Below the pieces are notes generated by a model. The model saw nothing but the letters and a program-made list of their open reading frames with translations. It was not told the origin of the DNA and made no database searches. Shown here in pieces: positions 14,725-22,702 of a stretch of 29,084 bases of DNA (its first letter is position 1; each line of letters opens with the position of its first letter). The translations under genes and the position numbers were made by a program. This DNA comes from JANOGU01 sp964499865 (GTDB lineage: Bacteria > Pseudomonadota > Alphaproteobacteria > Rhodobacterales > Rhodobacteraceae): the NCBI GenBank assembly GCA_964499865.1, contig CAZCPY010000028.1, positions 1 to 29,084 of the forward strand, written 5' to 3'.

Positions 14725-15840
14725 GTGGCGTCGGTGGCAGAGGCAGAGGGGGCGGCAGGCGCGGCGGGCGGGCTTGATGCCCGCACGCTGGCCCGGATCG
14801 AGGCGGTGGTGATCCCGGCAGGGGCGCTGGCCGCGGCGGTGGCGCTGTTTTCGGTCTTCCTGCTGGCCCTGGGCAAGTCGCCGGGGCAGTTCCTGGGGCT
14901 GATCTGGGCGGGCGGGTTCGGGTCGGGGTTCTCGATCCAGAACACCCTGCAACGGGCGGCGCCCCTGGTCCTGACCGGGCTTGCCTTCGCCATCCCCGCC
15001 CGTATCGGGCTGACGGTGATCGGGGCCGAGGGGGCGCTGGTGCTGGGCGGCCTTGCCGCGGCAGTGGTGGCGATCCCGCTGGTCACCGGCGGCTGGGCGC
15101 CGGCCATCGGCCTGCCGCTGATGGCGGCGGCGGCAATGGCGACAGGGGCGGTCTGGATCGGCTTTGTCGGCTGGCTGCGGCATTACCGCGGGGTGAACGA
15201 GACCATCGCCTCGCTGCTGCTGACCTACATCGCCATCGCCATCATGAACTTCTTCGTCGAGGGACCGCTGCGCGACCCGGCCTCGGCCAACAAGCCGTCC
15301 ACCATGCCAATAGGTGACGCTTACGGCATCGGCCCGATCCCCGGCACGTCGGTGCACTGGGGGCTGGCGGCGGGGCTGGTGCTGGCCATCGTTCTGCACA
15401 TCCTGATGACGCGCACGACCTTCGGCTTTGCCGCCCGGATGACCGGCGGCAACGTGCGGGCGGCGCAGGCGCAGGGGCTGCCGGTGGGGGGGCTGGTCGT
15501 CGGCTGCTGCGCCATCGCCGGGGCCAGCGCGGGGCTGGCCGGGTTCTACGAGGTCGCCGCCGTCCAGGGCCAGGCCAACGCCTCGCTGGTCGCAGGCTAC
15601 GGCTTCACCGGCATCCTGGTGGCCTTCCTCGCCCGGCAGAACGCGCTGGCCGTGGTGCCGGTCGCCATCCTGTTCGGCGCGCTCGAGGCCTCGGGCGGGC
15701 TGATCCAGCGGCGGATGGACCTGCCGGATGCCACGATCCTGGTCCTGCAGGGCATGATCTTCGTCGTCCTGCTGGCGTCCGAGACGATGTACGGCCGCCT
15801 GCCCTTCCTGCAACCCCGCCGCGCCGGAGACCGTACATGA
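14725..15840 (+). CDS. BMP-type ABC transporter permease 1
   Basis: This 371-residue inner-membrane permease of the branched-chain/BMP type (YufP-like) has about nine to ten hydrophobic segments. It contains NTLQRAAPLVLTGLAFAIPARIGLTVIGAEGALVLGG near residues 73-109, and the EAA-type loop region RMTGGNVRAAQAQGLPVGG near residues 238-256. No ATG precedes the conserved region; I chose the GTG at 14725 (G-rich ribosome site just upstream) over a GTG at 14734. A much longer in-frame opening back to 13537 runs antiphase through the binding-protein gene and is a shadow. The stop overlaps the start of permease 2. Confidence 0.86.
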   Translation: MASVAEAEGAAGAAGGLDARTLARIEAVVIPAGALAAAVALFSVFLLALGKSPGQFLGLIWAGGFGSGFSIQNTLQRAAPLVLTGLAFAIPARIGLTVIGAEGALVLGGLAAAVVAIPLVTGGWAPAIGLPLMAAAAMATGAVWIGFVGWLRHYRGVNETIASLLLTYIAIAIMNFFVEGPLRDPASANKPSTMPIGDAYGIGPIPGTSVHWGLAAGLVLAIVLHILMTRTTFGFAARMTGGNVRAAQAQGLPVGGLVVGCCAIAGASAGLAGFYEVAAVQGQANASLVAGYGFTGILVAFLARQNALAVVPVAILFGALEASGGLIQRRMDLPDATILVLQGMIFVVLLASETMYGRLPFLQPRRAGDRT

Positions 15841-16757
15841 CCGGGCCCGAGCTTCTGATCGTGCTGATCGCCATGGTGGGCGGGGCGATCCGCGTCTCGA
15901 CCCCCTTCCTGTTCGTGGCGCTGGGCGAGACGCTGACCGAAAAGTCGGGGCGCATCAACCTGGGCCACGAGGGCAACCTCGTGCTCGGCGCGATGTCGGC
16001 CTATGCGGTCGCGGTGCTGACCGGCAGCCCCTGGGCAGGCGTGCTGACCGCGGGTGGCGCGGGGCTGGTGCTCGGCGCCCTGCACGGGGTGGTCTGCTCC
16101 TTGCCGCGGGTCAACGACATCGCCGTCGGCATCGCTTTCATGAGCTTCGGCACCGGCCTTGCCTTCTTCATGGGAAAGTCCTTCATCCAGCCCGTCGCCC
16201 CGCGGCTGGAGGCGATCCCGCTGGGCGGCTGGACCGGCAACCCGCAGCTGGCGCAGGCGCTGGAGGTCAACCCGCTGTTCTTCGTCGGCGTGGCGCTGGC
16301 GGTGGCCATGTGGTGGGGCTTTGCCAACACCCGCTGGGGCCTGATCCTGCGGATGACCGGCGACAGTTCAGCCTCGGCGCGCGCCATGGGCGTGTCGGTC
16401 GATCTGGTGCGCATCCTCGCCACCGCCGCGGGCGGGTTCCTTGCGGGCATCGGCGGGGCGTTCCTGTCGCTCTACTACCCCGGCAGCTGGAACGAGGGGC
16501 TGTCCTCGGGCCAGGGCCTGATGGCGGTGGCGCTGGTGATCTTCGCCCGCTGGGACCCGCTGCGCTGCATCTGGGCGGCGCTGCTGTTCGGCGCCGCGGG
16601 CGCGCTTGGCCCGGCGCTGCAATCGGTGGGGATCAGCCAGGGCTACTACTTCTTCAACGCCGCCCCCTACATCCTGACCCTGTTCATCATGATCGCCTCG
16701 GCCCGGTCGGCCTCGGCCGCGAACGTGGCGCCGGGCGAGCTTTCCATCACCCGATGA
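15837..16757 (+). CDS. BMP-type ABC transporter permease 2
   Basis: This 306-residue inner-membrane permease (YufQ-like) has about eight hydrophobic segments. The family patterns STPFLFVALGETLTEKSGRINLGHEGNLVLGAM (about residues 21-53) and LRMTGDSSASARAMGVSVDLVR (about residues 171-192, the ATPase-contact loop) are visible. It overlaps permease 1 by four bases, and its stop is embedded in the GAGGA ribosome site of the following hydrolase gene, so expression of permease and hydrolase should be coupled. Confidence 0.88.
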   Translation: MTGPELLIVLIAMVGGAIRVSTPFLFVALGETLTEKSGRINLGHEGNLVLGAMSAYAVAVLTGSPWAGVLTAGGAGLVLGALHGVVCSLPRVNDIAVGIAFMSFGTGLAFFMGKSFIQPVAPRLEAIPLGGWTGNPQLAQALEVNPLFFVGVALAVAMWWGFANTRWGLILRMTGDSSASARAMGVSVDLVRILATAAGGFLAGIGGAFLSLYYPGSWNEGLSSGQGLMAVALVIFARWDPLRCIWAALLFGAAGALGPALQSVGISQGYYFFNAAPYILTLFIMIASARSASAANVAPGELSITR

Positions 16758-16767
16758 GGACCCTGCG

Positions 16768-17490
16768 ATGACCCATCTGGACGAACGCATTGCCGCCGCC
16801 ATGGTGCCGAACGGGCGCACCGTGGCGTCGGACCCCTACCCCTGGCCCTTCGACGGCGACCTCGGGGCCCACAACACCGCGCTGGTGGTGATCGACATGC
16901 AGACCGACTTCTGCGCGCCCGGCGGCTATGTGGACAGCATGGGCTATGACATCGGCCTGACCCGCGCGCCGATCGGCCCGATCCGGGCGGTGCTGGCCGC
17001 GCTGCGGGCGAAAGGCTACCCGGTCATCCACACGCGCGAGGGCCACAAGCCCGACCTGTCCGACCTGCCCGCCAACAAGCGCTGGCGGTCGCAGAGGATC
17101 GGCGCGGGCATCGGCGACCAGGGCCCCTGCGGCCGCATCCTGGTGCGCGGCGAACCGGGGTGGGAGATCATCCCCGAACTGCAACCCGCGCCGGGCGAGG
17201 CGATCATCGACAAGCCCGGCAAGGGCACCTTCCTGGCCACCGACTTCGAGCTTGTCCTGCGCACGCGCGGCATCCGCAACATCGTCTTCACCGGCGTGAC
17301 CACCGATGTCTGCGTGCATACCACGATGCGCGACGCCAACGACCGCGGCTATGAATGCCTGCTCTTGTCGGACTGCTGCGCCGCGACCAAGGTGGAAAAC
17401 CACCTGGCCGCGATCGACATGATCAAGATGCAGGGCGGCGTCTTCGGGGCGGTGGCGACCTCGGCCGCCTTCCTGGGCGCGCTGCCGTGA
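16768..17490 (+). CDS. Isochorismatase-like cysteine hydrolase 1 (biuret-hydrolase type)
   Basis: This 240-residue cytoplasmic hydrolase of the isochorismatase-like superfamily shows the catalytic triad D43 (VVIDMQTDF), K149 (DKPGKG) and C182 (GVTTDVCV), and Q222 in MQGGVFG. The spacing D-K 106, K-C 33 and C-Q 40 equals what I recall for biuret hydrolase BiuH (D36, K142, C175, Q215), a constant offset of seven. Triuret and guanylurea hydrolases belong to the same group. Hydrolysis of an N-carbamoyl amide such as biuret would deliver allophanate to AtzF upstream. The gene lies between permease 2 and the transporter ATPase, overlapping the latter by four bases. Isochorismatase itself is unlikely in this setting. 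Confidence 0.85.
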   Translation: MTHLDERIAAAMVPNGRTVASDPYPWPFDGDLGAHNTALVVIDMQTDFCAPGGYVDSMGYDIGLTRAPIGPIRAVLAALRAKGYPVIHTREGHKPDLSDLPANKRWRSQRIGAGIGDQGPCGRILVRGEPGWEIIPELQPAPGEAIIDKPGKGTFLATDFELVLRTRGIRNIVFTGVTTDVCVHTTMRDANDRGYECLLLSDCCAATKVENHLAAIDMIKMQGGVFGAVATSAAFLGALP

Positions 17491-19049
17491 ACGCCCCCGC
17501 CGCCATCGCCGCCACACCTGCAAAGTCCCGGGCGCCCGGCCTTGCGACCGAAGGCATGACCAAGGTCTTCGGCACGTTCACCGCGCTGGACGACGTGTCG
17601 ATCAGCGTGCGCCCGGGGTCGTTCCACGCGCTTCTGGGCGAAAACGGCGCGGGCAAGTCCACGCTGGTCAAGTGCATCATGGGCTTCTACCGCGCCACCC
17701 GCGGCAAGGTCAGCCTCGACGGGACCGAGGTGCAGGTGGCGTCCCCCCGCGATGCCCGCGCCTTGGGGATCGGCATGGTGTATCAGCAGTTCACGCTGGT
17801 GCCCTGCCTGACCGCGGCCGAAAACCTGGTGATCAGCCGCGCCGACACGCCCGCGGTGATCGACTGGCGCCGGGAGATGGCGCGCCTGCGCGACTTCATG
17901 GACCGCATGCCGTTCCGCGTGGCGCTGGACCGGCAGGTTTCCTCGCTGTCGGCGGGGGAAAGGCAGAAGCTGGAAATCCTCAAGCTTCTGTACCTCGAGC
18001 AGCGGTTCCTTATCCTGGACGAGCCGACCTCGGTCCTGACCCCGGGCGAGGCCGACGAGATCCTGGGCCTGCTGGGGCAGATGGCCAGGGCCGGCGAGGT
18101 GACGGTGCTGATGATCAGCCACAAGTTCCGCGAGGTGAAGGCCTTCTGCGACAGCTTCAGCGTGCTGCGCCGCGGCCGGCTGACGGGTTCGGGCGACGCG
18201 CAGGCGGCGACGGTCGCCGAGATGAGCGCGATGATGATCGGCGACACCCCGATCCGCGAACGCGCCGCGCGCGCCGAACGGGCCGAGGGCAAGGCGGTGC
18301 TGGACCTGGCCGCGCTCTATGCCGACGACGCCGACGGGCGGCCCGCGATCCATGCGCTGAACCTCAAGGTCCGCGCGGGCGAGATCGTCGGTATCGCGGG
18401 CGTGTCCGGCAACGGGCAGTCCGCGCTGGTCGAGGTGCTGTCGGGCCAGCGCCCCCTGAAGGACGGGCGCATCTTCGTGCAGGGCCAGCCCTTCGAGCCC
18501 CGGCGCGCCGACTTCGACCGCTTCAAGGTCTTCGGCCTGCCGGAAGAGCCCCTGAAGAACGCCGCCGTCCCGCGGATGAGCGTGACCGAGAACATCGCCT
18601 TCCGGTCCTTCGACAAGCCGCCCATCGCGTCCCTTCGCTGGTGGATGGCGCCCGGCCCGATGCGCAAGCGGGCCGAGGACCTGATCGCGCGCTACCGCGT
18701 CAAGACCGCCTCGCCGGATGCACCCATCGAGTCGCTGTCGGGCGGCAACGTGCAGCGGGCGGTGCTGGCGCGCGAACTGTCGGGGGATGTGGATGTGCTG
18801 ATCGTGGCCAACCCCTGCTTCGGGCTCGACTTCGCCTCGGTCGCGGAAATCCGCACGCAGATCATGGAGCAGCGGAACCGCGGCGCGGCGGTGCTGCTGA
18901 TCTCCGAGGACCTGGACGAGGTGCTGGACCTGTCCGACCGCGTGGCGGTGATGTCCGGGGGGACGGTGACCTACGTGGCCCCGATAGGCGAGACCGACCG
19001 CGCCACCATCGGCAAGCACATGGCGGGCCATTCCGGGGCGGGGCACTAG
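17487..19049 (+). CDS. BMP-type ABC transporter ATP-binding protein (two NBDs)
   Basis: This 520-residue cytoplasmic ATPase has tandem nucleotide-binding domains, as in sugar and BMP importers. NBD1 is complete: Walker A GENGAGKST at residues 51-59, signature LSAGE near 154, Walker B LILDEPTS near 175. NBD2 is degenerate: its Walker A reads GVSGNGQS (Lys replaced by Gln, near 305), the signature is LSGGN, and Walker B ends LIVANP instead of DEP. Such asymmetry is common in this class. The start is a GTG overlapping the hydrolase stop (GTGA); the in-frame opening upstream runs inside the hydrolase gene. It energises the two permeases encoded two genes earlier. Confidence 0.9.
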   Translation: MNAPAAIAATPAKSRAPGLATEGMTKVFGTFTALDDVSISVRPGSFHALLGENGAGKSTLVKCIMGFYRATRGKVSLDGTEVQVASPRDARALGIGMVYQQFTLVPCLTAAENLVISRADTPAVIDWRREMARLRDFMDRMPFRVALDRQVSSLSAGERQKLEILKLLYLEQRFLILDEPTSVLTPGEADEILGLLGQMARAGEVTVLMISHKFREVKAFCDSFSVLRRGRLTGSGDAQAATVAEMSAMMIGDTPIRERAARAERAEGKAVLDLAALYADDADGRPAIHALNLKVRAGEIVGIAGVSGNGQSALVEVLSGQRPLKDGRIFVQGQPFEPRRADFDRFKVFGLPEEPLKNAAVPRMSVTENIAFRSFDKPPIASLRWWMAPGPMRKRAEDLIARYRVKTASPDAPIESLSGGNVQRAVLARELSGDVDVLIVANPCFGLDFASVAEIRTQIMEQRNRGAAVLLISEDLDEVLDLSDRVAVMSGGTVTYVAPIGETDRATIGKHMAGHSGAGH

Positions 19050-19050
19050 G

Positions 19051-19725
19051 ATGCAGGTCGCGGCCCGCCCCTACCCCTTTGCGCTCGACCCTGCGCGGGT
19101 GGCGCTGGTCGTCATCGACATGCAGCGCGACTTCATCGAACCGGGCGGCTTCGGCGAAACGCTGGGCAACGATGTGGCCCGGCTCAAGGCCATCGTGCCG
19201 ACCGTCGCGGCCTTGCTGGCGCTGTTCCGCCGCCACGGCCTGCCGGTGATCCACACGCGCGAGGCGCATGCGCCCGACCTGTCCGACTGCCCGCCCGCCA
19301 AGCGCCTGCGCGGTGCGCCCGGCCTGAGGATCGGCGATGCGGGCGCCATGGGGCGCATCCTGATCGCGGGCGAACCCGGCAACGCCATCCTGCCGGACCT
19401 GGCGCCGCTGGCGGACGAGATCGCCGTCGACAAGCCGGGAAAGGGCATGTTCTGGGCCACCGGCCTGCACGAACGGCTGCAAGCCATGGGCATCGCGCAA
19501 CTGGTCTTCGCGGGCGTCACGACCGAGGTCTGCGTGCAGACCTCGATGCGCGAGGCGAATGACCGCGGCTATGACTGTCTTCTGATCGAGGACGCGACGG
19601 AAAGCTACTTCCCCGCGTTCAAGGCCGCCGCCATCGAGATGATCGTGGCGCAGGGCGGCATCGTCGGCTGGGCCACGCCGCTGGCGGTGCTGGCGACCGC
19701 ATTGGATGGGGCGGGCCATGGCTGA
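19051..19725 (+). CDS. Isochorismatase-like cysteine hydrolase 2
   Basis: This 224-residue paralogue of the hydrolase 1.5 kb upstream shares the blocks VVIDMQxDF, PVIHTRE, PDLSD, GRIL, GEPG, DKPGKG, GVTTxVCV and ANDRGYxCLL. The triad is D23, K128 and C161, with Q201 in QGGIVG. It lacks the first ~19 residues of hydrolase 1 and has A/C changes around the substrate loop. The two copies probably act on successive or related compounds, as biuret and triuret hydrolases do. The ATG follows the ATPase stop by one base, and its last eight bases overlap the next gene. Confidence 0.85.
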   Translation: MQVAARPYPFALDPARVALVVIDMQRDFIEPGGFGETLGNDVARLKAIVPTVAALLALFRRHGLPVIHTREAHAPDLSDCPPAKRLRGAPGLRIGDAGAMGRILIAGEPGNAILPDLAPLADEIAVDKPGKGMFWATGLHERLQAMGIAQLVFAGVTTEVCVQTSMREANDRGYDCLLIEDATESYFPAFKAAAIEMIVAQGGIVGWATPLAVLATALDGAGHG

Positions 19726-20491
19726 AGCGGCGGGCCGCTGGGCGGGGCGCAATGCGGGCAAGGATGCCGTCCGCCACGCCGTCTGGGCGCGGCTCGAATC
19801 CGCGGGCGTGGGCATCGGGCCGGTGTGGAGCATGATCCCCAACTTCGCCGGCGCCGACCTGGCCGCCTGGCACCTGTCGCGCCATCCCGCCTGGGTCGGG
19901 GCGGCGCGCGTCAAGACCAACCCCGACCATGCGCAGACGCCGCTGCGCATCCTCGCGCTGCATCAGGGCCGCGTGGTCTACACCCCGGTGCCCTATCTGA
20001 CCGAGGATTTCCCCTACCTGCGCCTCGACCCCGCGCGGCTGGCCGACCGGGGGATCGGCTTCGAGCTTGCCGCCACGCCCGCAGGCTTCATGCAGCACGG
20101 CGAGAGGGTGGAATTCGACCGGATCGAGCCGCTCGACTTCTGCGTCGTGGGGTCGGTCGCCGTCGGGCGGGGCGGCGGGCGGACGGGCAAGGGGGCGGGG
20201 TTCGCCGACCTGGAAACCGGCATCTTCCGCGCCCTGGGGCTGGTCGATGACGCCACGCCGATGGCGACCACGGTGCACAGCCTGCAACTTGTGCCGGATG
20301 CGGATGTGGTGCTGGAGCCGCACGACACGCCGCTCGACCTGATCGCGACCGAGGCCGGGCTGATCGAGACCGGCAACACCCAGCCCCGTCCCGGCGGGGT
20401 GGACTGGGCGGCAGTCAGGCCGGACCAGTTCGCCACCATCCCGTTCCTTGCGCGCCTGCGCGACAGGATGACCGGCGGGGCGCAGGCGTGA
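19718..20491 (+). CDS. 5-formyltetrahydrofolate cyclo-ligase-like protein
   Basis: This 257-residue protein belongs to the 5-FCL/MTHFSD-like family. It has the N-terminal helix with GKDAVRHAVWARLE, a central VKTNPDHAQTPLRILAL, and the late GKGAGFADLETGIFRALG that replaces the GxGxGYYDR loop of true 5-FCL. The final core part, VHSLQLVPDADVVLEPHDTPLDLIATE, is typical of the fold. Loss of the tyrosine in the loop and the unusual setting suggest a role other than folate recycling, perhaps ATP-dependent activation or ring closure of the operon's substrate. I chose the ATG at 19718, as the conserved N-terminus begins there; it overlaps the hydrolase gene by eight bases and the next gene by four. 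Confidence 0.78.
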   Translation: MAEAAGRWAGRNAGKDAVRHAVWARLESAGVGIGPVWSMIPNFAGADLAAWHLSRHPAWVGAARVKTNPDHAQTPLRILALHQGRVVYTPVPYLTEDFPYLRLDPARLADRGIGFELAATPAGFMQHGERVEFDRIEPLDFCVVGSVAVGRGGGRTGKGAGFADLETGIFRALGLVDDATPMATTVHSLQLVPDADVVLEPHDTPLDLIATEAGLIETGNTQPRPGGVDWAAVRPDQFATIPFLARLRDRMTGGAQA

Positions 20492-20865
20492 TCCTCGACG
20501 ACCCCCAGGTGCTGGCCGAGGTGACCGAGGTCTTCCACCGCTACGAGGCGGCACTGCTGCGCGCCGACGCCGCGGCGCTGGACGCGATGTTCCTGCCGTC
20601 GGACCGCACGGTGCGCTACGGCGTCGCCGACATCCAGCACGGCATCGACGAGGTGCGCGCCTTCCGCGCCGCCCAGGGCCCGTTCGACCGCCGTCTGTCG
20701 CAGACCCGCATCACCACCTTCGGCCGCGACACGGCGGTCGCCGCGACGCTGTTCCACCGCCCCGACGCGCCCGGCCAGATTGGCCGGCAGATGCAGACCT
20801 GGGTGCGCACCCCCCAGGGATGGCAGGTCGCGGCCGCGCATGTCAGCATGATCCCCGCCCCCTGA
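20488..20865 (+). CDS. AtzH-like (DUF3225) protein, SnoaL/NTF2 fold
   Basis: This 125-residue protein is of the AtzH/DUF3225 family. It starts at a GTG overlapping the previous stop (GTGA). Recognisable blocks are EVTEVFHRYEAALLRADAAALDAMF, VRYGVADIQHGIDEVRAFRAAQ and GRQMQTWVRTPQGWQVAAAHVSMIP, the usual NTF2-like ending. AtzH accompanies the 1-carboxybiuret hydrolase AtzE/AtzG in cyanuric acid catabolism, but no AtzE or AtzG is present here. Its presence at the end of an operon with allophanate hydrolase supports ureide or biuret chemistry. It is the last gene of the operon; the stop is part of a 14-base palindrome shared with the convergent modC stop. Confidence 0.85.
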   Translation: MILDDPQVLAEVTEVFHRYEAALLRADAAALDAMFLPSDRTVRYGVADIQHGIDEVRAFRAAQGPFDRRLSQTRITTFGRDTAVAATLFHRPDAPGQIGRQMQTWVRTPQGWQVAAAHVSMIPAP

Positions 20866-20875
20866 GCCGGCTCAG
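20862..20875. repeat. Palindrome holding both convergent stop codons
   Basis: CTGAGCCGGCTCAG is perfectly self-complementary. The TGA of the AtzH-like gene (20863-20865) and the TGA of modC (20872-20874, minus) are mirror images in it. Only six bases separate the two convergent coding regions, and there is no T-run. Confidence 0.7.
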
Positions 20876-21981
20876 CCGCCCGCCGCCGCGGCGCCCACGT
20901 TCTCCTGCGCGACCGAGACCGCCTTGAGGATGGCAAAGACCGGCATCCCGGGGGCCAGCGCCAGCGCCGCGACCGACCGGCGGGTGACGCGGGCCAGGAT
21001 CGCCTCGCCCGCCGCATCCAGCCGCACCAGCGCGCCCGGTCCGTCGCCCTGCCGTATGTCACGCACCGTGGCGGGCAGGATGTTCAGGGCAGAGATGCCC
21101 TGCGGACGGGCGGTGGCCAGCATCACGTCCTGCGCCAGGATGCGGATGCGCAGGCCCGTGCCCACGGGTGCAGCCACGCGCGGCAGCCACAGCGGCCCCG
21201 CGGCGCAGTCCAGACGGGTCAGCCCGTCGCCGTCCTGCGCCGCCACCCGCGCCATCAGGACCGCGCCCGCCTCGCGCAGACCCAGGCCGGGTGCGGCGGC
21301 GGGGTCCGCCAGGACCTGCGCCACCGGCCCCGCCGCGGTGACGCGGCCGGCCTCCAACAGCACGACCGTGTTCGCCAGCCGCGCCACCTCGGCCATCGCA
21401 TGGCTGACATAGAGCATGGGCAGGCAAAGCTCGTCCCGCAGGCGTTCCAGATAGGGCAGGATTTCCGCCTTGCGCGCCTCGTCCAGCGCGGCCAGCGGTT
21501 CGTCCAGCGCCAGAAGGCGCGGGTTCGACAGGATGGCGCGGCCGATCGCCACCCGCTGCCGCTCGCCGCCCGACAGCGCCCCCGGGCGGCGGGACAAGAG
21601 CCCGCCGATGCCCAGCAGGTCGACAATCCGGTCCAGCGCCGCACCCGGGCCCTTCGGCGCGAACCAGCGCCCGAAGAGCAGGTTCTGCCGCACCGTCAGG
21701 TGCGGGAAAAGGCGCGCGTCCTGAAAGACATAGCCGATGCCGCGCCGGTGCGGCGGCAGGTCCGGGCCGCGCGCGGTGTCCAGCAGCGTCACGCCGCCCG
21801 CGGTCACCCGGCCGCAGTCGGGCCGCAGCAGGCCCGCGACCGCATTGATGACCGTGGTCTTGCCCGACCCCGACCGCCCGCACAGCGCCGTCACGCCCGC
21901 AGGCGCTTCGAACGCCACATCCAGCGTGAACCCGGCAAAGCGGTGCCGCAGGGCGACATGCAGCGCCACGGGGGGCGTCAT
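20872..21981 (-). CDS. modC: Molybdate ABC transporter ATP-binding protein ModC
   Basis: This 369-residue ATPase energises molybdate import. It has Walker A GRSGSGKTT (residues 35-43), the ModC-like YVFQDARLFPHLTVRQNLLFG, signature LSGGERQR, Walker B LLALDEPLAALD and the switch histidine in YVSHAMAEV. A C-terminal TOBE/Mop domain (about 295-358) binds oxyanion or regulates. The start overlaps the modB stop by four bases (ATGA). A longer in-frame opening upstream runs in a wrong frame of modB. Confidence 0.94.
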   Translation of the reverse strand: MTPPVALHVALRHRFAGFTLDVAFEAPAGVTALCGRSGSGKTTVINAVAGLLRPDCGRVTAGGVTLLDTARGPDLPPHRRGIGYVFQDARLFPHLTVRQNLLFGRWFAPKGPGAALDRIVDLLGIGGLLSRRPGALSGGERQRVAIGRAILSNPRLLALDEPLAALDEARKAEILPYLERLRDELCLPMLYVSHAMAEVARLANTVVLLEAGRVTAAGPVAQVLADPAAAPGLGLREAGAVLMARVAAQDGDGLTRLDCAAGPLWLPRVAAPVGTGLRIRILAQDVMLATARPQGISALNILPATVRDIRQGDGPGALVRLDAAGEAILARVTRRSVAALALAPGMPVFAILKAVSVAQENVGAAAAGG

Positions 21982-22676
21982 GGCCCGGCGATCCGGCGCG
22001 CCACCGCGCGCGACACCCGTTCCGACAGGAGAAGCGCCCCCATCGCGATGACGATGGCCGCCCAGACCAGCCGCGCCGCATCCGCCTCGCCGCCCGGCAC
22101 CTGCAGAACGGCATAGATCGCCGAAGGCAGCGTCTGCGTCTGGCCGGGGATGTTCGACACGAAGGTGATCGTCGCGCCGAACTCGCCCATCGCCTTGGCG
22201 AAGGCCAGGATGCAGCCCGCCACGATGCCGGGCAGGATCAGCGGCAGCGTGACGGTCAGGAAGACCCAGGGCCGCGCCGCACCCAGCGTCGCCGCCGCCT
22301 GTTCCAGTTTCGGATCCACCGCCTCGATCGCCAGCCGGATCGCGCGCACCAGCAGCGGAAAGGCCATTACCGCCGCAGCCAGCGCGGCGCCGGTCCAGCG
22401 GAAGGCCAGCACGATGCCGAACCATTCGTCCAGCACCTGCCCCACCGCCCCCCGGCGCCCGAAGGCGGCCAGGAGCAGATAGCCCGTCACCACCGGCGGC
22501 AGGATCAGCGGCAGGTGCACGAGGCCGTTGAGCAGGGGCTTGCCCCAGAAGGTCCAGCGCGCCAGCGCATAGGCCGCCAGCACCCCCGGCGGCAGGCTGA
22601 GCAGCGTGGCCCAGAAGGACACGCGCAGCGACAGGGCCACGGCGCGCCATTCGTCGGGTGTCAGCCAGTCCGCCAT
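21978..22676 (-). CDS. modB: Molybdate ABC transporter permease ModB
   Basis: This 232-residue inner-membrane permease has about five hydrophobic segments. It shows the ModB blocks SLPPGVLAAYALARWTFWGK, LPLILPPVVTGYLLL and the cytoplasmic EAA loop around EQAAATLGAARPWVFLTVTLPL, followed by AFAKAMGEFGATITF. The ATG at 22676 (MADWLTPDEW) starts the conserved region and has a G-rich ribosome site; an in-frame ATG at 22700 is less likely. It lies 26 bases after modA and overlaps modC. Confidence 0.94.
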   Translation of the reverse strand: MADWLTPDEWRAVALSLRVSFWATLLSLPPGVLAAYALARWTFWGKPLLNGLVHLPLILPPVVTGYLLLAAFGRRGAVGQVLDEWFGIVLAFRWTGAALAAAVMAFPLLVRAIRLAIEAVDPKLEQAAATLGAARPWVFLTVTLPLILPGIVAGCILAFAKAMGEFGATITFVSNIPGQTQTLPSAIYAVLQVPGGEADAARLVWAAIVIAMGALLLSERVSRAVARRIAGP

Positions 22677-22702
22677 CTGCCCCCGGTCGGCCCCGCGCAA
22701 GG

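Noticed and set aside
16768..17490. True isochorismatase of siderophore synthesis
   Set aside because: No siderophore genes are nearby, and the residues and neighbours fit carbamoyl-amide hydrolases better.
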